From Flavobacteriaceae bacterium (GTDB lineage: Bacteria; Bacteroidota; Bacteroidia; Flavobacteriales; Flavobacteriaceae), in NCBI GenBank assembly GCA_015489265.1, contig WFZY01000371.1, forward strand, positions 1 to 7,821: a stretch of DNA of 7,821 nt, given 5' to 3'. A program made the position numbers and the translations under genes. The notes under the pieces were generated by a model, which saw only the letters and a program-made list of their open reading frames with translations, was not told the origin of the DNA and did not search any database. How positions within the stretch are numbered: position 1 is the stretch's first letter; each line of letters begins with the position of its first letter. Positions 1 through 6,336 of the stretch are shown one piece after another.

Positions 1-118
1 CAACCAATTTATCACGTGGAATCAAGACACTGACATTTTTCAGATTGTTTTCAGCGGCTTCATCGATAAAAATATGCCGGTCGGGATTAAATTTTTCGGA
101 TAAATTTTCTTTTGACAT
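1..118 (-). CDS. uvrA: UvrA-like excinuclease ABC subunit A, N-terminus only (partial)
   Basis: Reading leftward from an ATG at 118-116, the strand is open to the window edge and gives 39 complete codons. After a short charged leader (MSKENLSEKFNPDRH) comes IFIDEAAENNLKNVSVLIPRDKLV (split here as IFIDEAAENNLKNV and SVLIPRDKLV). This matches the start of UvrA, where a segment of the type I.GA.ENNLKNI.V.IPR.KLVV leads straight into the Walker A loop. The Walker A motif itself lies outside the window. UvrA is the ATP-dependent damage-recognition subunit of UvrABC nucleotide excision repair in the cytoplasm. The gene is divergent from rel. Some Bacteroidota carry more than one UvrA-type protein, so this could be a paralogue (class II UvrA or a drug-resistance relative) rather than the main repair protein; the fragment is too short to decide. 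The start is the only ATG that fits the conserved segment. Confidence 0.78.
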   Translation of the reverse strand, partial: MSKENLSEKFNPDRHIFIDEAAENNLKNVSVLIPRDKLV

Positions 119-140
119 CAAAGGGGATTTTAGCAAAATG

Positions 141-148
141 CAAAAATA
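141..148 (-). promoter_or_regulatory. Candidate -7 promoter element for uvrA-like gene
   Basis: The minus strand reads TATTTTTG, an exact match to the Bacteroidota -7 consensus TAnnTTTG, lying 22 bp upstream of the uvrA-like ATG at 118. That would give a very short leader. No TTG of a -33 box is found at the usual 17-23 bp spacing, so the match is only partial, and in AT-rich sequence chance matches are possible. Confidence 0.33.
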
Positions 149-210
149 CGGAATATTTTGTTGAGGAAATGCGGAATTTTTATCCGTTTCAATGATATTG
201 AGTTCTTTGA

Positions 211-264
211 TTTCTATTTAATGCTTCATCTCTTATTTCTGCTGACAATTTGAGGAATTGAGGA
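211..264. repeat. Imperfect direct repeat, copy A
   Basis: This segment aligns without gaps to 299-352 at an offset of exactly 88 bp. By hand count 41 of 54 positions are identical. The last 18 bases (247-264, AATTTGAGGAATTGAGGA) are perfectly conserved, as is TTCAT in the block TRCTTCAT (222-229). Differences are concentrated in the middle, and many are transitions, which looks like an old duplication or two members of a dispersed repeat family. Confidence 0.65.
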
Positions 265-298
265 TTATAACTGCTTCATAGATTGTTGCGTCCTAGGA

Positions 299-352
299 TA
301 TTTATTTACTACTTCATACTATACTTCTACTTGTAATTTGAGGAATTGAGGA
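299..352. repeat. Imperfect direct repeat, copy B
   Basis: Second copy of the repeat at 211-264. Here the TGAGGAAT word is itself iterated with an 8-bp period through 339-358 (TGAGGAAT, TGAGGAAT, TGAG). The copy ends about 10 bp before the nested hairpin at 364-418, so the repeat and hairpin may form one composite element. Confidence 0.65.
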
Positions 353-363
353 ATTGAGAAGTA

Positions 364-418
364 GGTCGCTGAGTGTCCCGTCCCGACAAGAGTCGGGATG
401 GGATGTATCGAAGTGACC
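364..418 (+). repeat. Nested hairpin, REP/MITE-like intergenic palindrome
   Basis: An outer 7-bp stem pairs GGTCGCT (364-370) with AGTGACC (412-418). An inner 12-bp stem pairs TCCCGTCCCGAC (376-387) with GTCGGGATGGGA (392-403) around a 4-base loop AAGA. The only non-Watson-Crick position in each stem (368/414 and 380/399) is a G-U pair when read as plus-strand RNA, and would be an A-C mismatch on the other strand. The outer ends resemble the GGTCGCTGAG...CGAAGTGACC intergenic palindromes that I recall as common in flavobacterial genomes. There is no T-run after it, so it is not a standard terminator. It could be a dispersed repeat or a structured RNA upstream of rel. Confidence 0.68.
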
Positions 419-477
419 GGTTTTAATGAGGAAATGAAAAAATTGTCATTAAATCAAAATTCTAAAAAATATTTTTA

Positions 478-485
478 TAAATTTG
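478..485 (+). promoter_or_regulatory. Candidate -7 promoter element for rel
   Basis: TAAATTTG exactly matches the Bacteroidota TAnnTTTG motif, 22 bp upstream of the rel ATG at 508. The spacing to the start codon is almost the same as for the candidate element of the divergent uvrA-like gene. A TTG at the expected -33 distance is missing; the nearest upstream one (443-445) is too far. Confidence 0.35.
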
Positions 486-507
486 TTAGCTTAAACCCTG
501 CGCCATT

Positions 508-2727
508 ATGAAGAAGCCGACCGATTATACCCCCGAAGAACAAGTGCAGATTCAAGCTGCTTTTGACGATTTGATGCATTCGACTTATCAAAAAATTGAT
601 AAGAAAGACCGGGCTATGGTCAAAAAAGCTTTTGAAGTGGCGCGTGAGGTACACGACGGTCAACGGCGCAAATCTGGTGAACCATACATTTTTCATCCGA
701 TTGCCGTCGCTAAAATTGTAGCGCATGATATTGGTTTGAGCGCTGTTTCCATTGCTTCCGCTTTGCTTCATGATACGGTAGAAGATACCGACTTGACGCA
801 CAATGATATTTATGAGATGTTCGGTGAAAAAATCAGCCGGATTGTGCGTGGTTTGACCAAAATCAAGCAACTGAAACCGGATATGGATTTGTCCTTGCAA
901 GCCGAAAATTTCCGGAAGATGATTTTGACACTCAATGAAGATGTGCGGGTAATTCTGATCAAAATTGCCGATCGCTTGCACAACATGCAAACCATGGCAA
1001 GCATGCCCAAGCACAAACAAGAAAAAATTGCGTCTGAAACTTTATATATTTATGCCCCGCTTGCTCACAAATTGGGACTTTACAACATCAAGAGTCAACT
1101 TGAAGATTTGGGCTTGAAATATACCGAGCCGGAAATTTATAAAGAGATTGAAAGCAAAATAGAAGAATCCAAAGAAGAACAAGAACGCTACATCAAAACA
1201 TTTTCCGGTATCATAGAAGATTCCTTGAAAAAGGAAGGATTGAATTTTGAAATTATCGGTCGGTTTAAATCCATTTTTTCCATCTATCGAAAAATGCGTA
1301 CCAAAAAAGTCAGCTTTGAAGAAGTTTATGACAAATTTGCCATTCGCATTATCTACAAAGCCGATCGTTCCAATGAAAAGTTTTTGGCTTGGAAAATCTA
1401 TTCTATTGTAACTGATCATTTTAAGCCCAATCCGAGCCGGTTGCGCGATTGGATTTCGCATCCCAAATCTACCGGATACGAAGCGCTGCATACAACCGTT
1501 ATGGGACCCGAAAAAAAATGGGTTGAAGTGCAAATCCGTTCAGAACGCATGAACGAAATTGCCGAAAAAGGTTATGCCGCCCACTATAAATACAAGCATG
1601 GCACCAATGAAGAAATCGGGATAGAAGGTTGGCTCAACAAACTAAAAGATTTGCTCGAAAATCAAGATGATAGCGCCGTAGATTTTATTGAAGATTTTAA
1701 ACTCAATCTATTTGCCAAAGAAATTTTTGTTTTAACGCCCGACGGTGATATTATTTCTTTACCTAAAAATGCCACGCCGCTTGATTTTGCTTATGCTATT
1801 CATACCGAAGTCGGGGCGCATTGTCGCGGGGCGGTGGTCAACGGCAAACTCGTACAGCTCAACTATCAGTTGCGTAGTGGTGATGTTGTCAAAATCATCA
1901 CTTCGCCTACCCAAAAACCCAAGCGCAATTGGTTGGATTTTGTGGTTACCGGCAGGGCAAAATCCAAAATTAAAGCATATCTCAAACAAGAACAAAAAGA
2001 GATTATTGATGAAGGTAAGGAAATTTTGCAACGCAAACTTAAACAACTTAAAATCAAATTTAACGAAACGACTGTTAATAATTTGGTCAACTTTTTTAAC
2101 TTGAAAACCAGTCAAGATTTATTTTACAATGTCGGTGCCGGCATCATTGATAATAAAATGTTGAAAAATTTTGCCAATGCCCGTTCCAATGTTTTGTTTG
2201 ATTTTTTTAAAAAGAAATTGCGGCGCAAACCCACCGGATTTCAAGCCGCCAAAGACGATATCACTATTAATTATGATACCATTGTTTTTGGTCCTGACGA
2301 GCAACAACTGGATTATACTTTGGCAAACTGCTGCAACCCGATTCCCGGTGATGAGATTTTTGGTTTTACGACTATCAATGAAGGAATTAAAGTACATAAA
2401 AAAAGCTGTCCCAATGCATTGAGTTTGCATTCCAATTACGCTTACCGGATATTGTCTGCCCGTTGGATTGACTCGTCTAAACATGATTTTCTTGTTTATC
2501 TGAAAATATCCGGTTTTGACCGCCCGGGTATGGCAAAAGACATCACCCGTTTGATTACCGATGACGAACAACTCGACATGAAAAATGTTAATTTAAAAGC
2601 CCAAGGCGGGGTGTTTGAAGGTGAAATTTCTTTATACATTAAAAATACCGACCATTTAAAACAAGTCATTAAAGATTTAAAAAGTATTGAAGGCGTAGAT
2701 AAGGTGACACGTATTGAAAAATTTTAA
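508..2727 (+). CDS. rel: Bifunctional (p)ppGpp synthetase/hydrolase, RelA/SpoT family
   Basis: A full-length long RSH protein of 739 aa, the usual size. It makes (p)ppGpp from ATP and GDP/GTP during amino-acid starvation and hydrolyses it back, so it sets the cytoplasmic alarmone level. Domains in order: an HD hydrolase (about 40-195) with H63 in GEPYIFHP, HDTVEDT (88-94) and KIADRLHN (152-159), so its metal-binding residues look intact; a synthetase (about 240-365) with GRFKSIFSIYRKM, YDKFAIRI, RDWISHPKSTGYEALHT (313-329) and EVQIRSERM; a TGS domain (about 404-466); a helical linker; a Cys/His module (ANCCNPIPGD 606-615, H630, C634); and a C-terminal ACT domain (about 660-737). Both catalytic halves appear intact, which supports a bifunctional enzyme rather than RelA-only or SpoT-only. 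An in-frame TAG at 487-489 makes ATG 508 the first possible start. It heads the plus-strand cluster. Confidence 0.96.
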   Translation: MKKPTDYTPEEQVQIQAAFDDLMHSTYQKIDKKDRAMVKKAFEVAREVHDGQRRKSGEPYIFHPIAVAKIVAHDIGLSAVSIASALLHDTVEDTDLTHNDIYEMFGEKISRIVRGLTKIKQLKPDMDLSLQAENFRKMILTLNEDVRVILIKIADRLHNMQTMASMPKHKQEKIASETLYIYAPLAHKLGLYNIKSQLEDLGLKYTEPEIYKEIESKIEESKEEQERYIKTFSGIIEDSLKKEGLNFEIIGRFKSIFSIYRKMRTKKVSFEEVYDKFAIRIIYKADRSNEKFLAWKIYSIVTDHFKPNPSRLRDWISHPKSTGYEALHTTVMGPEKKWVEVQIRSERMNEIAEKGYAAHYKYKHGTNEEIGIEGWLNKLKDLLENQDDSAVDFIEDFKLNLFAKEIFVLTPDGDIISLPKNATPLDFAYAIHTEVGAHCRGAVVNGKLVQLNYQLRSGDVVKIITSPTQKPKRNWLDFVVTGRAKSKIKAYLKQEQKEIIDEGKEILQRKLKQLKIKFNETTVNNLVNFFNLKTSQDLFYNVGAGIIDNKMLKNFANARSNVLFDFFKKKLRRKPTGFQAAKDDITINYDTIVFGPDEQQLDYTLANCCNPIPGDEIFGFTTINEGIKVHKKSCPNALSLHSNYAYRILSARWIDSSKHDFLVYLKISGFDRPGMAKDITRLITDDEQLDMKNVNLKAQGGVFEGEISLYIKNTDHLKQVIKDLKSIEGVDKVTRIEKF

Positions 2728-2745
2728 AATAAAAGCTTATCTTTA
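2714..2745 (+). promoter_or_regulatory. Possible promoter for porQ, overlapping the 3' end of rel
   Basis: TTG at 2714-2716 is followed after 21 bp by TATCTTTA (2738-2745), one base off TAnnTTTG. The geometry is the same as the stronger promoter before prs. The predicted transcript would start about 15-20 bases before the porQ ATG at 2770. A small 6-bp hairpin (CTTTAT 2741-2746 with ATAAAG 2752-2757) overlaps it but lacks a T-run and does not look like a terminator. Confidence 0.32.
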
Positions 2746-2769
2746 TCGTTTATAAAGTAAATTCTATTT

Positions 2770-3789
2770 ATGCGATTTATTTTTTTTCCCATATTCCTAT
2801 TTTCCGTTTGGATGATGCCTGCGCAAATCGGTGGAAATGCGACATTTAAGTTTTTAAATTTGTCTATTTCCGCCAAACAAGCTGCGCTCGGTGGTAAAGT
2901 TTACACCGGTTTGAAAAACGATATTTTTCAGCCCGCATTTAATCCCGCCACCTTGGATTCAACTTTAAACAATCATTTAGGTGCTAATTATGCCGACTAT
3001 TTAAGTGACATTAATTACGGTAATATCGGTTATGCCCGTCGGTTTAAAAAAATAGGTATGCTTTATGCCGCTGTATCCTATATCAACTACGGTCGGTTCG
3101 ATTATGCCGATGTTAACGGCGAGCGAAACGGCACGTTCGGGGCTTCTGAAAGCGCTTTGATTTTGGGCTATGCTTACCGGATTCCAAATTCGCATTGGCG
3201 TATTGGTGCCAATACCAAATTTATCTTATCAGCCCTGCAAAACTATACATCTACCGGTTGGGCATTCGATTTCGGCTTGTTATATCAAAACGATGAAAAA
3301 GGTATTGCTACCGGCTTGACCGCACGCAATTTAGGTTGGCAATTAACTACTTATCAGGGCACCAAAGAATCCTTGCCATTTGAAGTGGATTTGACCTTTG
3401 CCAAAACTTTTTTGCATGCCCCTTTTAAGTGGTTTGTAACTTTTGAGAACCTTCAAAAGCCCCAAATTGCTTTTGTCAATACGGCACATAGCACGCAAGA
3501 TCCGAATGGTAATGTTATCAATGAAAATATTTCTTTTACCGACCATATTTTTCGACATTTGATTGTGGGCTTGGAATTATTTCCCCGAAAAAGATTTAAT
3601 TTAAGGGCGGGTTATAATTTTAGACGCGGTGCCGAATTGTCACAAAAAGACGAACGTTTTGGCAGCGGTTTAAATTTCGGTTTCGGACTACGACTTAGAA
3701 AGTTTGAAATTAATTATGCTTATAGCAATTACAATTACGCCGCCGGCACCAATTTTATCAGTATAACGGTTAATTTGAATGAATTTTAA
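2770..3789 (+). CDS. porQ: Type IX secretion system protein PorQ
   Basis: A 339-aa predicted outer-membrane beta-barrel protein. Residues 1-18 form a signal peptide (MRFIFFPIFLFSVWMMPA, cleavage likely before Q19). The mature start carries the PorQ hallmark GGNATFKFLNLSISAKQAALGG (quoted as GGNATFKFLNL then SISAKQAALGG). The rest shows alternating aromatic/hydrophobic strands with Y/N/G-rich turns (for example FEINYAYSNYNYAAGTNF) and ends in Phe, as many barrels do. In Porphyromonas and Flavobacterium, PorQ belongs to the PorU-PorV-PorQ-PorZ attachment complex, which cleaves C-terminal signals and anchors T9SS cargo to the cell surface. It sits 42 bp after rel and only 8 bp before cmk. A porQ/cmk pairing is, as I recall it, common in flavobacteria, which supports the call over the related PorV family. 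No other T9SS gene lies in the window, as usual for this dispersed system. Confidence 0.9.
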   Translation: MRFIFFPIFLFSVWMMPAQIGGNATFKFLNLSISAKQAALGGKVYTGLKNDIFQPAFNPATLDSTLNNHLGANYADYLSDINYGNIGYARRFKKIGMLYAAVSYINYGRFDYADVNGERNGTFGASESALILGYAYRIPNSHWRIGANTKFILSALQNYTSTGWAFDFGLLYQNDEKGIATGLTARNLGWQLTTYQGTKESLPFEVDLTFAKTFLHAPFKWFVTFENLQKPQIAFVNTAHSTQDPNGNVINENISFTDHIFRHLIVGLELFPRKRFNLRAGYNFRRGAELSQKDERFGSGLNFGFGLRLRKFEINYAYSNYNYAAGTNFISITVNLNEF

Positions 3790-3797
3790 AAAAATAT

Positions 3798-4499
3798 ATG
3801 AAGCGAGACATTATTATTGCCATTGACGGGCATTCTTCGACAGGAAAAAGTACCCTTGCCAAAGAACTGGCAAAAGCCCTGAACTACATTTATATAGATA
3901 CGGGCGCTATGTATCGGGCAGTAACTTACTATGCTTTGCAAAATGATTTAATTTCTAATAAACATTTTGATAAAGAGCGTTTAATCAAAGATTTAGATCA
4001 TATCCAAATCGATTTTAAATACAATCCCGATAATGGCATTGCCGAAGTCTATCTCAACGGACAAAATGTTGAAAAGGAAATCCGTCAAATGCGGGTTTCC
4101 AATTTTGTAAGTGAAATAGCTACTATACCCGAAGTGCGTGAAAAATTGGTAGCACAACAACGCAAAATAGGCCGGAGTAAAGGTGTTGTAATGGACGGCA
4201 GGGACATCGGTTCAGTTGTTTTTCCGGATGCCGAACTTAAAATATTTATGACGGCTTCCCCCGAAGTGCGAGCCAAAAGACGCTACCTTGAATTGTTAGA
4301 TAAAGGCGAAGATGTTAAGTATAAAGATGTTTTGGAAAATGTCATTAAAAGAGATAAAATTGATTCTGAACGCAGTACTTCGCCCTTAATCAAAACTAAG
4401 GACGCTATCTTAATTGACAACAGCCGGTTTAGTCGTGAAGAACAATTTAATAAGGTCTTGGAACTGGCAAAGGAACGCATCCATAAAGCAAAATCATAA
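3798..4499 (+). CDS. cmk: (d)CMP kinase
   Basis: A 233-aa cytidylate kinase that phosphorylates CMP and dCMP to the diphosphates with ATP, a step in pyrimidine salvage and supply for RNA, DNA and phospholipid synthesis in the cytoplasm. The P-loop is GHSSTGKST (11-19). DTGAMYRAV (34-42) is the conserved NMP-site segment. DGRDIGSVVFPDA (133-145) and RDKIDSERSTSPL (185-197) are the typical CMP-binding and lid-region motifs. Length fits the family, including the extra NMP-domain insert of bacterial CMP kinases. The start lies 8 bases after the porQ stop, in an A/T-rich context with no Shine-Dalgarno, so the two are very probably co-transcribed and perhaps translationally coupled. Confidence 0.96.
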   Translation: MKRDIIIAIDGHSSTGKSTLAKELAKALNYIYIDTGAMYRAVTYYALQNDLISNKHFDKERLIKDLDHIQIDFKYNPDNGIAEVYLNGQNVEKEIRQMRVSNFVSEIATIPEVREKLVAQQRKIGRSKGVVMDGRDIGSVVFPDAELKIFMTASPEVRAKRRYLELLDKGEDVKYKDVLENVIKRDKIDSERSTSPLIKTKDAILIDNSRFSREEQFNKVLELAKERIHKAKS

Positions 4500-4514
4500 T
4501 TTTCCCAGTTTTTA

Positions 4515-4546
4515 TTGTTATAATTTCAAACAAAAAATTATCTTTG
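4515..4546 (+). promoter_or_regulatory. Promoter for prs-ctc (Bacteroidota type)
   Basis: TTG (4515-4517) and TATCTTTG (4539-4546) are separated by 21 bp, fitting the Bacteroidota sigma-factor pattern TTTG-n19-21-TAnnTTTG. The prs ATG follows 20 bp later, at 4567. This is the best promoter match in the window and lies in the 67-bp gap after cmk, so prs and ctc can be transcribed separately from rel-porQ-cmk. Confidence 0.6.
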
Positions 4547-4566
4547 TATTATCATAACTTACAAAG

Positions 4567-5511
4567 ATGCCCTCTAAAAAATTTAAAGAAGTTAAACTCT
4601 TTGCCAGCTCACAAAGCAGGGATTTAGCCAAAAAAATAGCAAATGCATTGGATATTTCCCTAGGTAAAGTCGAACTGCAACGTTTTAAAGACGGGGAATT
4701 TAAACCTTCATTTAAAGAATCTATTCGTGGCAAACGCGTGTTTATTGTCGGTTCAACCTTTGCACCATCCGACAATTTGATGGAAATCTTATTAATGATT
4801 GATGCAGCCAAACGCGCTTCGGCTGATTATATCGATGTGGTTATTCCATATTTTGGTTGGGCAAGGCAAGAACGAAAAGATGAACCGAGAGTTCCTATCG
4901 CCGCCAAATTGGTTGCCAATATGCTGGAAGCTGCCGGTGCATCAAGGGTTATCACCATGGATTTGCATGCCGACCCCATTCAAGGTTTTTTTGAAATTCC
5001 GGTTGATCACTTATATTCGAGTACTATTTTTGTGCCTTATATTCAAAAACTGAATTTAGATAAATTGGTCATTGCTTCACCGGACATGGGAGGGTCAAAA
5101 CGGGCTTATGCCTATTCCAAATTTTTAAAAAGTGATGTGGTAATCTGTTACAAACAACGTAAACGTGCTAATGTTATTGGTAGCATGGAACTGATAGGTG
5201 ATGTCAAAGGTAAAAATGTTGTTTTGGTTGATGATATCATTGATACCGGTGGCACGTTGGTCAAAGCAGCACAATTAATGAAAGAAAAAGGTGCTGAAAG
5301 TGTCCGTGCCGTTTGCACGCATGCCTTACTTTCGGATAATGCGCAAGAGCGCATTGCCAACTCTGAAATTCTTGAATTGGTAGTTACGGATTCTATTCCC
5401 AGAAAAATTTTGTCAAAGAAAATAAAAGTGCTATCTTGCGCCCCTCTATTTGCTGATGTTATGCATAATGTACATGTACATAGATCAATCAGTTCAAAAT
5501 TCATTATGTAA
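4567..5511 (+). CDS. prs: Ribose-phosphate pyrophosphokinase (PRPP synthetase)
   Basis: A 314-aa class I PRPP synthetase, the standard length. It transfers pyrophosphate from ATP to ribose 5-phosphate to give PRPP, the precursor of purines, pyrimidines, NAD, histidine and tryptophan. Visible motifs: FKDGEF (40-45); the ATP-binding loop YFGWARQERKDEPR (95-108); MDLHADPIQGFF (131-142) with the metal-site histidine H134; the flexible catalytic loop around YKQRKR (195-200); and the PRPP-binding loop VVLVDDIIDTGGT (218-230). All key residues appear present, so the enzyme should be active and probably hexameric with phosphate/ADP allostery as in the family. Its own promoter precedes it, and ctc follows 48 bp later on the same strand with no terminator between. 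A 14-bp perfect palindrome (5468-5481) encodes part of the His-rich C-terminus and is probably incidental. Confidence 0.97.
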   Translation: MPSKKFKEVKLFASSQSRDLAKKIANALDISLGKVELQRFKDGEFKPSFKESIRGKRVFIVGSTFAPSDNLMEILLMIDAAKRASADYIDVVIPYFGWARQERKDEPRVPIAAKLVANMLEAAGASRVITMDLHADPIQGFFEIPVDHLYSSTIFVPYIQKLNLDKLVIASPDMGGSKRAYAYSKFLKSDVVICYKQRKRANVIGSMELIGDVKGKNVVLVDDIIDTGGTLVKAAQLMKEKGAESVRAVCTHALLSDNAQERIANSEILELVVTDSIPRKILSKKIKVLSCAPLFADVMHNVHVHRSISSKFIM

Positions 5512-5559
5512 AACCAAAAAGAGATTTTTTTAAATATTAAACATTAAAAACAAAAAGTA

Positions 5560-6147
5560 ATGAAATCATTAACTATTAAAGGATCCAAAAGAGAAAGCGT
5601 GGGCAAAGCGGCAACCAAAGCCCTACGTAATGCTGGAAGGGTTCCGTGCGTTTTATACGGCGGTGGAGACCCAATGCACTTTTCAGCAGATGAACGAGCA
5701 TTTAAAAATTTGGTTTACACTCCGGAAACGCATACCGTAGTGATTGACTTGGAAGACGGCTCAAAACATGAAGCTATCATGCAGGATATTCAATTCCATC
5801 CTGTTACCGACAAAATTTTACATGTTGACTTTTACAGATTATTCCCTGATAAAGAAGTTACCGTAACGGTTCCGGTTAAAACAACCGGTGTAGCACCCGG
5901 TATCATCAAAGGGGGGTCATTGAGTATGACCATGAAAAAACTCAAAATTAAAGCCATTCCGGCTAATTTGCCTGATGCGGTTGTTGTAGATATCAGTAAA
6001 TTAGATATCGGTGATAAAGTTTATGTATCGGAACTGCGTAATGATAAATTCAAATTGATGCACCCTGATAATGTCGTGGTGGTTCAAGTGAAAATGTCAA
6101 GAGCTGCGATGAAAGCGGCACAAGAAGCTAAAGCAGCTGCTAAATAA
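5560..6147 (+). CDS. rplY: 50S ribosomal protein L25 / general stress protein Ctc
   Basis: A 195-aa long-form L25 (CTC/TL5 type) that binds 5S rRNA in the large ribosomal subunit. The N-terminal L25 domain (about 1-92) shows the early basic segment, GRVPCVLYG (26-34) and QFHPVTDKILHVDF (78-91). A second all-beta TL5-type domain (about 96-178) contains GVAPGIIKGG (110-119) and DISKLDIGDKVYV. The tail (181-195) is Ala/Lys-rich, as is common in the long form. The A-rich 48-bp gap after prs has no promoter match, so it probably relies on the prs promoter. In many bacteria peptidyl-tRNA hydrolase (pth) follows this gene; here a terminator follows instead. The symbol ctc would be equally valid. Confidence 0.95.
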   Translation: MKSLTIKGSKRESVGKAATKALRNAGRVPCVLYGGGDPMHFSADERAFKNLVYTPETHTVVIDLEDGSKHEAIMQDIQFHPVTDKILHVDFYRLFPDKEVTVTVPVKTTGVAPGIIKGGSLSMTMKKLKIKAIPANLPDAVVVDISKLDIGDKVYVSELRNDKFKLMHPDNVVVVQVKMSRAAMKAAQEAKAAAK

Positions 6148-6167
6148 TATTTGATGTAATAATCTTT

Positions 6168-6200
6168 AAAAACCGTCCGGCATACCCAGACGGTTTTTTT
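6168..6200 (+). terminator. Intrinsic terminator after rplY/ctc
   Basis: A perfect 10-bp stem (AAAAACCGTC, 6168-6177, with GACGGTTTTT, 6189-6198) closes an 11-base loop that may pair further through GG/CC around CATA. The T-run reaches 6200 (seven T). The minus strand also gives five T after the stem, so it could terminate convergent transcripts from the lipoprotein gene at 6337-6825. Confidence 0.88.
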
Positions 6201-6241
6201 GTTGAATTTAATTTGTTAAATATTCTTCGTTTTATATTAAT

Positions 6242-6270
6242 CCACCCCGTTGTCGCTTGTTCAACGGTGG
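6242..6270. repeat. Bulged hairpin in the convergent spacer
   Basis: CCACC and GTTG (6242-6252, interrupted by a two-base CC bulge) pair with CAACGGTGG (6262-6270) around a 9-base loop; T6241 and A6271 can add one more pair. There is no T-run on either side, so it is not a normal terminator. AT-rich 9-bp inverted arms (TTAAATATT 6216-6224 and AATATTTAA 6300-6308) flank it, but such arms are easily found by chance. It may be a transcript-stabilising 3' structure or a repeat remnant. Confidence 0.42.
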
Positions 6271-6336
6271 AATACGTGATGGATACGTCTTTCGGTTAAA
6301 ATATTTAAAGATTTATTGCAAAGTCAAGAAATAAAA

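Larger units (their letters stand above)
119..507. other. Divergent uvrA/rel intergenic region (389 bp), repeat-bearing
   Basis: No credible coding sequence is seen on either strand. The stretch holds a degenerate ~54-bp direct repeat (211-264 and 299-352), further copies of its TGAGGAA core near both ends (162 and 427), a nested hairpin (364-418), and one TAnnTTTG-type promoter match facing each flanking gene (141-148 minus, 478-485 plus). Its structure is that of a repeat-decorated spacer rather than a decayed gene. Confidence 0.7.

Noticed and set aside
119..507. Possible CRISPR array because of regularly spaced TGAGGAA words
   Set aside because: The shared core is only about 10-18 bases, the copies are degenerate, the intervals are 88 bp, and no cas gene is present.
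475..1020. 181-codon open frame on the minus strand opposite rel
   Set aside because: It lies antisense to the strongly conserved HD hydrolase domain of rel and its translation has no recognisable domain; several similar antisense frames across rel and porQ are likewise shadows.
1745..2104. 119-codon plus-strand frame inside rel
   Set aside because: Out of frame with rel across its intact TGS region; the translation has no recognisable features.
5468..5481. 14-bp perfect palindrome ATGTACATGTACAT near the end of prs
   Set aside because: It is inside conserved coding sequence for the alternating His/Val C-terminus, so the amino-acid pattern explains it well enough.
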